Source: Actinomycetota bacterium (lineage in GTDB: Bacteria; Actinomycetota; Actinomycetes; Streptosporangiales; Streptosporangiaceae). Taken from it: a DNA stretch of 11,274 nucleotides. The notes beneath the pieces were generated by a model. It saw only the letters and a list, made by a program, of their open reading frames with translations, was not told where the DNA came from and ran no database searches. The position numbers and the translations under genes are program-made. How positions within the stretch are numbered: position 1 is the first letter of the stretch; every line of letters begins with the position of its first letter. This document shows positions 6,199 to 11,274 of the stretch, piece after piece. The stretch lies in NCBI GenBank assembly GCA_003140115.1, contig PLIQ01000092.1, positions 3,223-14,496 on the forward strand, written 5' to 3'.

Positions 6199-7152
6199 GT
6201 GAGCACGCCCAGGGACCCCGGATCGGGCGCAGCGGGTCAGTGGGACCAGCCCGGTGGGCCGGACCATCCAGGACCGAGCACACCGCAGGTCCCCACCTGT
6301 TACCGGCACCCTGGCCGGGAGACCTACGTCTCGTGCGTCCGGTGCGGGCGCCACGCGTGCCCGGACTGCATGCGATCGGCCGCGGTGGGTCAGCAGTGCG
6401 TGGATTGCGTCGGTGAGGGCAGCCGGGCTAGCCGGCCGGCCCGGACCGCGTTCGGCGGCCGCCCGGCCGCCGGCGCCGTCGTCACCTGGACGCTGGTCGC
6501 GATCAACGTCGCGATCTTCCTCGTCACCTGGGTCCGCCCGGGCATCGTCAACGACCTGGAGATGGTCGGGTACGCCACGTACGGATACGGCGGCCCGCTG
6601 CAAGGCGTCGCCGCAGGCCAGTGGTACCGGCTGATCACGTCGGCGTTCCTGGCCCCGGCCACCGGCCAGGGCGGCCTGGGCTTCCTGGACATCGCGTTCA
6701 ACATGTGGGCCCTGATCTTCGTCGGCCCGGCCCTGGAGGGCCTGCTCGGCCGGCTGCGCTTCCTGGGCGTGTACCTGCTCAGCGCGGTCGGCGGCGGGGT
6801 GATGTACTACTTCCTCGCGGCGCAGAACGCTCCCGCGGTGGGCGCGTCGGGCGCCATCTTCGGCTTGTTCGGCGCATGGTTCGTCGTGCCCTGGCGGCGC
6901 CGCCTGTACACCCGCGGGATCCTCGTGCTGATCGCCATCAACCTGGCCCTCAGCTTCTTCTGGCACAACGTCATCGCCTGGCAGGACCACATCGGCGGGC
7001 TGCTGACCGGCGTGCTCCTCACCGCGGCCTACGCGTACGCGCCGCGCAAGTACCGCCCCGCGTTGCAGGTGCTCGCGACCGTCGCGGTCGTGGTGCTGCT
7101 GGTGATCGCGATCGCGATCAGGAACGGGCAGCTGACCGGGGCGGGCGGCTGA
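6199..7152 (+). CDS. Rhomboid family intramembrane serine protease with N-terminal zinc-binding motif
   Basis: This is a 317-residue protein. Residues 1-32 are a Gly/Pro-rich leader. Residues 34-70 hold seven cysteines and several histidines (Cys34, His37, Cys46, Cys49, His52, Cys54, Cys57, Cys67, Cys70), a B-box-like zinc-binding module facing the cytoplasm. Six to seven transmembrane segments follow from about residue 93. The catalytic dyad is present: Ser217 in GASG (215-218) and His264 in WQDHIGG, with the likely oxyanion Asn168 in AFNMW. The fold is therefore predicted to be active in cleaving membrane-spanning substrates; the substrate is unknown. GTG 6199 was chosen because it begins 14 bases after the ppiA stop. 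No good Shine-Dalgarno site precedes it (only GGA), so translation may depend on coupling to ppiA. The gene converges with crgA across a hairpin. Confidence 0.92.
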   Translation: MSTPRDPGSGAAGQWDQPGGPDHPGPSTPQVPTCYRHPGRETYVSCVRCGRHACPDCMRSAAVGQQCVDCVGEGSRASRPARTAFGGRPAAGAVVTWTLVAINVAIFLVTWVRPGIVNDLEMVGYATYGYGGPLQGVAAGQWYRLITSAFLAPATGQGGLGFLDIAFNMWALIFVGPALEGLLGRLRFLGVYLLSAVGGGVMYYFLAAQNAPAVGASGAIFGLFGAWFVVPWRRRLYTRGILVLIAINLALSFFWHNVIAWQDHIGGLLTGVLLTAAYAYAPRKYRPALQVLATVAVVVLLVIAIAIRNGQLTGAGG

Positions 7153-7156
7153 GGGC

Positions 7157-7179
7157 CTGACCTCAGCGCGCGAGGTCAG
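7157..7179. terminator. Hairpin between convergent rhomboid and crgA genes
   Basis: CTGACCTC (7157-7164) pairs with GAGGTCAG (7172-7179) over a 7-base GC-rich loop, giving an 8-bp stem centred in the 36-base gap between the two stop codons. Neither strand shows a T-tract. Placement suggests a bidirectional terminator. Confidence 0.55.
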
Positions 7180-7188
7180 CGCGCGGCG

Positions 7189-7440
7189 TCAGCGCCAGCG
7201 GGTGGACAAGGTAACGCCGGCGATGATGAAGGCGAAGCCCACCACCAGGTTCCACGCGCCCAGCGCTGACATGCCGGGGAACTTCCCGTTGGTGATGTAA
7301 TACGCCACGATCCAGGCCAGGCCGAAGATCAGGCTGCCCGCGATGGCCGGCCCGACCCACGGCGCGCTGACCTTCCGTCGCGCCGACTTCGGCGGCGGCG
7401 GCGTGTAGACCGTCCTCTTGCGGACACGCGACTTGGGCAC
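7189..7440 (-). CDS. crgA: Cell division protein CrgA
   Basis: This 83-residue membrane protein starts at GTG 7440. The N-terminus (PKSRVRKRTVYTPPPPKSA) is the CrgA signature. Two transmembrane helices follow at about 28-49 and 63-79, ending in STRWR, the usual C-terminus; length fits the family. CrgA is a divisome factor that binds FtsZ and septal peptidoglycan enzymes in mycobacteria and restrains septation in Streptomyces aerial hyphae. The start is set by AGGAGG (7451-7446) 5 bases upstream; the open frame continues to 7587, but that extension has no CrgA character. The gene lies downstream of pknB on the same strand with a 171-base gap, so it may have its own promoter. trpG and a class E sortase, often found between pknB and crgA, are absent. 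Confidence 0.95.
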   Translation of the reverse strand: MPKSRVRKRTVYTPPPPKSARRKVSAPWVGPAIAGSLIFGLAWIVAYYITNGKFPGMSALGAWNLVVGFAFIIAGVTLSTRWR

Positions 7441-7471
7441 GACGGCCTCCTGCATGGCAAACCCCGCGGGG

Positions 7472-7494
7472 GTCCGGGGGGCCGTCCCCCGGGC
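7472..7494 (-). promoter_or_regulatory. GC-rich stem-loop in the crgA leader or pknB 3' region
   Basis: CCGGGGG (7474-7480) pairs with CCCCCGG (7486-7492) around a 5-base loop, extendable by a G-U and a G-C pair to 7472-7494. The palindrome CCCCGCGGGG (7462-7471) lies next to it. Both are between the putative crgA promoter and its ribosome site. The element could end transcripts coming from pknB, or act on the crgA leader; sequence alone does not decide. Confidence 0.4.
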
Positions 7495-7517
7495 AAGCAA
7501 CAGCGATGCGGAACCTA

Positions 7518-7523
7518 AGCGTA
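7518..7523 (-). promoter_or_regulatory. Possible -10 element of a crgA promoter
   Basis: TACGCT (7523-7518, minus strand) matches TANNNT. No convincing -35 hexamer lies 16-18 bases upstream. A start near 7511 would give a leader of about 70 bases carrying the stem-loop at 7472-7494. Confidence 0.25.
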
Positions 7524-7580
7524 GCCGCTCCTGGCGGTGGTCGCCTCGATTGCCGTGCTCCGGACCGGGATGGTTACCGA

Positions 7581-7606
7581 CGGGCATCCTCGCGTGCCGG
7601 TGCCCG
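7581..7606 (-). terminator. Weak hairpin just downstream of pknB
   Basis: CGGGCA (7581-7586) and TGCCCG (7601-7606) form a 6-bp stem with a 14-base loop, 5 bases beyond the pknB stop codon. The stem is short and there is no T-tract, so it may not terminate efficiently. Confidence 0.25.
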
Positions 7607-7611
7607 CGGGG

Positions 7612-9375
7612 TCAGAACCCTGTGCCGAACCCGGGGCTGCCGGTGGGGCTCGGGGTGGTTGAGGGCGACGTGGTGGGCGGGGACGGGGACGGTGAGGCCC
7701 CGTTCTGGACGAAGATGGTCACCGTGGAGCCCTTGGCCTCCATGCTGCTGGCGTTGGGCTGCTGAGAGAACACGGTCCCGTTCGCGTACTGGGACGGACC
7801 CGACCCTGACTGGACGGTGACCGCGAACCCGGCCGTGGTCAGGATCTGGTTGGCGGTCTGCTGGGAATCGCCGATGACCGACGGCACCGAGATGGCTCCG
7901 CCGGAGACGGTCAGCGCCACCGTGGAACCCGGCGCGGCCGTACCCCCGCTCGGACTCTGGCTGACCACCGTCCCCGATGGTGACGTGGAGGTGGGGTCGG
8001 TCTTGACCGTGACCTGGAAGCCCTTGGCCTGGAGGGTGGACTGGGCCTGGTTCTCCTGCTGGCCGACCACGTACGGAACCGATACCGGCGCCGCTCCGGT
8101 AGAGACGTAGAGCGTGACCAGGGTGTTGGCGGCCACGTTGTTGCCCTCCGGCGGATTGGAGCTGATCACCAGGCCCTTGCCGACGCTGCTACTGGGCTGG
8201 TCGACCACGGTCGAACGCAGATGCTGCTGGGCGATGTCCTGCTCTGCGGCGGCCACGGGCTGGTTGTTCACCAGCGGCACCGAGTACGTCTTGCCCCCGG
8301 CCAGCAGGTAGTAGGCCACGCCGATGACCACGCCGAGCACGAGCACCAGCCCCAGCACCCACGGTATCCACCGGTGCCCGCCGCCGCCGCGGCCACGGTC
8401 ATAGCCCTGGCCGGCGTACTCGTAGTCGGACACCGGGGGGATCGCGGACGTCCGGCCCGTCATCATCGGGTCCGAGCCCATCCGCTGGGTGTTCGGGTAC
8501 ATTTCCACCCGGGTCGGCGGCGCGGCCGTCACTGGCAGGCCGGACGCGGCGCGCTGCAGGTCAGCGCGCATGTCGGCGGCCGTCTGGTACCGGTCGGCGG
8601 GAGACTTGGCCATGGCCTTCAGCACGATCGCGTCGGCCCAGGACGGGACGTCCGGGTCCACCCGGGACGGCGGGATCGGGTTCTCCCGGACGTGCTGGTA
8701 GGCGATCGCGACCGGCGAGTCGCCGGTGAACGGCGGCCGGCCGGTGAGCAGTTCGTACAGCAGGCAGCCGGTGGAGTACAGGTCGCTGCGGGAATCGACC
8801 CGCTCGCCCCGGGCCTGCTCGGGCGACAGGTACTGGGCGGTGCCGATCACCTGGGCGGTCTGGGTCATGGTGGCCTGCGCGTCGCTCATCGCGCGGGCGA
8901 TGCCGAAGTCCATGACCTTGACGTCGCCGTTGCGGGTCACCATCACGTTGCCCGGCTTGATGTCCCGGTGCACGATGCCGGCCTGGTGGCTGTAGTCCAG
9001 GGCGCGCAACACGCCGTCGATGATCTCCAGCGACCGCTCCGGCAGCAGCCGGTGACCGTCTTGCAGCAGGTCACGCACGGTGCGGCCGTCGACGAACTCC
9101 ATCACGATGTACGGCACGGGGAACCCGCTCGCCATGTCCTCGCCGGTGTCGTAGACCGCCACGATGGACGGGTGGTTCAGCGAGGCCGCCGACTGCGCCT
9201 CGCGGCGGAACCGGGCCTGGAATATCTGGTCCCGGGCCAGGTCGGCGCGCAGCGTCTTGATCGCGACGATCCGGTCCAGCCGGATGTCGCGCGCACGGTA
9301 CACCTCCGCCATGCCGCCGCGGCCGACCACGCCGTCGAGCTCATAGCGGCCGCCGAGGAGACGGGGCTGTGTCAT
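7612..9375 (-). CDS. pknB: PASTA-domain Ser/Thr protein kinase PknB
   Basis: This is a 587-residue membrane receptor kinase. The N-terminal kinase domain (about 11-275) shows the Gly-rich loop GRGGMAEVY, Lys40 in VAIK, HRDIKPGN with catalytic Asp138, and Asp156 of DFG. The activation segment TMTQTAQVIGTAQYLSPEQ contains Thr171 and Thr173, the positions autophosphorylated in mycobacterial PknB. A juxtamembrane linker leads to one transmembrane helix (about 336-358). Outside are three PASTA domains (about 364-427, 431-492, 495-558), which in this family sense muropeptides and lipid II, then a Pro/Ser/Thr-rich tail. M. tuberculosis PknB has four PASTA domains. The kinase phosphorylates cell-wall and division proteins. 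ATG 9375 was preferred because alignment with known PknB N-termini and threonine numbering fit it; an in-frame GTG at 9384 would add three residues. The gene follows pknA by 41 bases and is probably in one operon with it. Confidence 0.95.
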   Translation of the reverse strand: MTQPRLLGGRYELDGVVGRGGMAEVYRARDIRLDRIVAIKTLRADLARDQIFQARFRREAQSAASLNHPSIVAVYDTGEDMASGFPVPYIVMEFVDGRTVRDLLQDGHRLLPERSLEIIDGVLRALDYSHQAGIVHRDIKPGNVMVTRNGDVKVMDFGIARAMSDAQATMTQTAQVIGTAQYLSPEQARGERVDSRSDLYSTGCLLYELLTGRPPFTGDSPVAIAYQHVRENPIPPSRVDPDVPSWADAIVLKAMAKSPADRYQTAADMRADLQRAASGLPVTAAPPTRVEMYPNTQRMGSDPMMTGRTSAIPPVSDYEYAGQGYDRGRGGGGHRWIPWVLGLVLVLGVVIGVAYYLLAGGKTYSVPLVNNQPVAAAEQDIAQQHLRSTVVDQPSSSVGKGLVISSNPPEGNNVAANTLVTLYVSTGAAPVSVPYVVGQQENQAQSTLQAKGFQVTVKTDPTSTSPSGTVVSQSPSGGTAAPGSTVALTVSGGAISVPSVIGDSQQTANQILTTAGFAVTVQSGSGPSQYANGTVFSQQPNASSMEAKGSTVTIFVQNGASPSPSPPTTSPSTTPSPTGSPGFGTGF

Positions 9376-9416
9376 GTCTCGCACTCTGCCAAACCACCCT
9401 GCGTTATTGCCAGTTT

Positions 9417-10781
9417 CTAGGACGTCGACGACGGCGACGACGAGGCACTCGCCGACGCCGACGCCGAAGACGATGAAGAAGCACTTGCCGATGTGGAACT
9501 GCTCGCCGACGACGAGACGGGACTCGACGACGATGGTGAGATCTTGGGAGATGATGTCGGTTTGGTTGATTTACTGGGCTTCGGACTCACCGAGGTCGGG
9601 GGCACCGTGGACGCCGGTTCCACCGTACTCGGACTCGGACTGGTCGTGACGGACTGACTGATGGACAAGGACGACCGAACGGCCGACGAGGTCAGCTGCT
9701 GTATCGCGCTATTGCCCACATCCCCGCTGGTCTGGCCGTGAATGTGCCCGCTGAGATACAGGCCGGTGGCAGCGGCCAGGGCGCACAGCATCGCGGCCAG
9801 GCCCGCCGTCACCCAGCGGCGGCCGTTGCCGGGCGGGCGCGGGCCGGGGCGGCCCGGGCCAAAGTCGTCCGCGGGCAGGGCCCCGGTGAGGGCGGCCGGC
9901 AGGTCAGCTCTGGTCCCCCGCGGGAACTCGCCGGTCCGGCCGGACGCGCCCAAGGCCAGGGCCTCCCGCAGCATGTCGGCCCGGTCCGCCACCACCTGGG
10001 CGCTGACCGGACGCCCGGCCGGGGTCTTGGCCAGCATGTCGTAGACCAGGTCGGCGACCGGCTCCGGCACGTCCGGCGGCAGCGCGGGCACCGGCGCGTG
10101 CTTGTGCGCATACGCGATGGCCAGCGGTTCGGCGGCCATGAACGGCACGTGCCCGGCCAGGCATTCGTACGCCACCACCCCCAGCGAGTAGATGTCGGAA
10201 GAGGCGTCCACCGGCGCGCCGGTGGCCTGCTCGGGCGAGACGTACATAGCCGTGCCCATCACCATGCCGGTCTCGGTCAGGTGCGAGGCCTGCGCGGCGC
10301 GCACCGCGGTGGCGATCCCGAAGTCCGTGATCTTCGTCGTGCCGCCGCCGGCCACCAGCAGATTGCCCGGCTTGATGTCGCGGTGCACGATGCCGGCCTG
10401 GTGCGCCGCGTCGAGCGCCCGGGCCGCCTGGCCGATGATGTCCAGGGTGGCATCGGGCGAGAGCCGGCCCGCCCGGGCCAAGATCGCGGACAGCGGCTCG
10501 CCCTTGACCAGCTCCATGATCAGGTACGCGCCACCGAACTCGGCCGACTCGCCGTAGTCATAGACCCGGGCGATGCCCGGATGGGACAGGCTGGCCGCGT
10601 ACCGGGCCTCGGCGCGAAACCGGGCCAGGAAGGACCCGTCGCCGGCCCGGCCGGTGGGCAGCAGCTTCACCGCGACGGCGCGGTTGAGCAGCACATCCTC
10701 ACCGCGCCAGACCTCTCCCATGCCGCCGGCCGCGATCCGGTCGGTCAGCCGGTAGCGGCCCGCGAGCAGGTAATCGGTCAC
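9417..10781 (-). CDS. pknA: Transmembrane Ser/Thr protein kinase PknA with Ser-rich extracellular tail
   Basis: This is a 454-residue protein. The kinase domain (about 9-270) has the loop AAGGMGEVW, Lys39 in VAVK, HRDIKPGN with Asp135, Asp153 of DFG, and an activation segment HLTETGMVMGTAMYVSPEQ with candidate phosphothreonines Thr169 and Thr171. A Pro/Gly/Arg linker (about 305-322) leads to one transmembrane helix (about 324-344). The outer part has no PASTA domain; residues 364-454 are about 60% Ser plus Thr (54 of 91 by hand count), with Pro and Lys in the first half and Ser-Ala runs at the end. The kinase partners PknB in control of cell shape, peptidoglycan synthesis and division. The identity call rests on kinase motifs plus gene order. 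The GTG at 10781 begins one base after the pbpA stop codon, with GGGA upstream inside pbpA, so translation is probably coupled. Confidence 0.93.
   Translation of the reverse strand: MTDYLLAGRYRLTDRIAAGGMGEVWRGEDVLLNRAVAVKLLPTGRAGDGSFLARFRAEARYAASLSHPGIARVYDYGESAEFGGAYLIMELVKGEPLSAILARAGRLSPDATLDIIGQAARALDAAHQAGIVHRDIKPGNLLVAGGGTTKITDFGIATAVRAAQASHLTETGMVMGTAMYVSPEQATGAPVDASSDIYSLGVVAYECLAGHVPFMAAEPLAIAYAHKHAPVPALPPDVPEPVADLVYDMLAKTPAGRPVSAQVVADRADMLREALALGASGRTGEFPRGTRADLPAALTGALPADDFGPGRPGPRPPGNGRRWVTAGLAAMLCALAAATGLYLSGHIHGQTSGDVGNSAIQQLTSSAVRSSLSISQSVTTSPSPSTVEPASTVPPTSVSPKPSKSTKPTSSPKISPSSSSPVSSSASSSTSASASSSSSASASASASSSPSSTS
9420..9660 (-). repeat. Low-complexity Ser-codon tract encoding the PknA tail
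   Basis: This stretch consists of near-repetitive Ser and Ala codons (TCG, TCA, TCT, GCG, GCC and similar) on the minus strand, with no long perfect unit. On the plus strand it reads as GAC/GAA-rich triplets, giving a misleading acidic frame. Such tracts are prone to in-frame slippage, so tail length may vary between strains. Confidence 0.6.
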
Positions 10782-10782
10782 A

Positions 10783-11274
10783 CTATTTCCCGAGGGATGC
10801 CAGGTAGGCCTTGATGACCTGGACAGCGATGGGTGCGGCCGCGGTTGCTCCGTAGCCCCCGCCTTGAATTATGACGCCGACGGCGATCTGCGGGTTGTCG
10901 TAGGGCGCGTAACAAGTGAAAACGGCGTCGTTGAGGCCGGTGTTGTTCACTCCGTTCTGCGCGGTACCGGTCTTGCCGGCCATGGTGAAGCCCACCGCCG
11001 CGGTGTTGTACGCGTTCGCCGTGCCGTCGGAGTCCTGGACCACGGCGAGCATCATCTGGCCCAGGTCAGACGCGACGGTGGGCGAGACCGGCTGGCTCAG
11101 CTGGGCCGGCGAGGTCGTCTCAACCGTGCTCAGGTCGCTGGCGGTGACCTGCTTGACCAGGTATGGCGTCATCAGCTTGCCGCCGTCGGCGACGGTCGCC
11201 GCGAACATGGCCTCCTGCAGCGGGGTCACCGTGTCGCTGTACTGCCCGATGGCCGAGAACGCGGTCAGCGCCTT
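10783..11274 (-). CDS. pbpA: Penicillin-binding protein PbpA, C-terminal part (partial)
   Basis: The frame is open to the window edge and gives the last 163 residues of a class B penicillin-binding protein. SAIGQ and TPLQEAMFAATVADGG, followed by the KTGTAQ box (Lys codon at 10974-10972), are the C-terminal transpeptidase signature. The catalytic SxxK and SxN motifs lie outside the window. The enzyme cross-links peptidoglycan outside the membrane and acts in elongation and septation. The GTG at 11229 falls inside the conserved domain and is not the start. The stop codon TAG (10785-10783) is one base from the pknA start, so the gene is cotranscribed with pknA and pknB; rodA and pstP would be expected further right. 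Confidence 0.93.
   Translation of the reverse strand, partial: KALTAFSAIGQYSDTVTPLQEAMFAATVADGGKLMTPYLVKQVTASDLSTVETTSPAQLSQPVSPTVASDLGQMMLAVVQDSDGTANAYNTAAVGFTMAGKTGTAQNGVNNTGLNDAVFTCYAPYDNPQIAVGVIIQGGGYGATAAAPIAVQVIKAYLASLGK

Noticed and set aside
7201..7209. A DnaA-box-like GGTGGACAA (8/9 on the minus strand)
   Set aside because: It lies alone within the conserved 3' end of crgA coding sequence and is explained by the encoded residues.
7441..7587. N-terminal extension of crgA to position 7587
   Set aside because: The extension has no CrgA similarity, and AGGAGG sits 5 bases before the GTG at 7440.
8221..9420. A 399-codon plus-strand frame opposite pknB
   Set aside because: It is a shadow of the kinase gene, His/Gly/Arg-rich, with no family resemblance.
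9738..10814. A 358-codon plus-strand frame opposite pknA
   Set aside because: It is antisense to a clear kinase domain, with composition typical of shadow frames.
1..11274. CRISPR arrays, tRNA or rRNA genes, insertion sequences, prophage genes
   Set aside because: I looked on both strands and saw no regular spaced repeats, cloverleaf sequences, transposase motifs or phage genes.

Overview
The window is high-GC, Gram-positive DNA from an actinomycete. Two things point there: the gene block pbpA > pknA > pknB ... crgA on the minus strand, which is the conserved cell-division/cell-wall kinase block found near the chromosomal origin in Actinobacteria, and the adjacent cyclophilin and rhomboid genes, which belong to the same neighbourhood. 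GTG starts, strong G/C at third codon positions and long antisense shadow ORFs agree with this. The genus cannot be fixed from the sequence.

Layout. (1) 126-3095 (+): a large HerA/VirB4-like P-loop ATPase with its own promoter and a lone TTA codon as codon 3. (2) 3096-3211: gap between convergent genes holding two exact DnaA boxes, one 8/9 box and one degenerate box. (3) 3212-4855 (-): a polytopic GT-C-type polyprenol-phosphate sugar transferase. (4) 4979-5509 (-): a small single-pass membrane protein resembling DUF5324, followed by a 13-bp-stem hairpin. (5) 5660-7152 (+): cyclophilin ppiA and a zinc-finger rhomboid protease, 14 nt apart and probably cotranscribed; their promoter lies in the divergent gap 5510-5659. 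(6) 7189-7440 (-): crgA, convergent with the rhomboid gene across a short hairpin. (7) 7612-11274 (-): pknB, pknA and the 3' end of pbpA in a tight operon read from the right edge.

Function. The right half is the growth and division control module. PbpA cross-links peptidoglycan, PknA and PknB are membrane Ser/Thr kinases (PknB with extracellular PASTA domains), and CrgA is a small two-helix divisome protein. Cyclophilin and rhomboid are protein-folding and membrane-proteolysis accessories that travel with the block. The left half is less well understood. No phage genes, insertion sequences, CRISPR arrays, tRNA or rRNA genes were seen.

The most interesting signals are the DnaA-box cluster at 3103-3205, outside any dnaA/dnaN context, and the TTA-bearing HerA-like ATPase next to it. 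Also notable are the absence of trpG and sortase genes between pknB and crgA, and the serine-rich extracellular tail of PknA. I found no convincing evidence of a wholly new multi-gene system.
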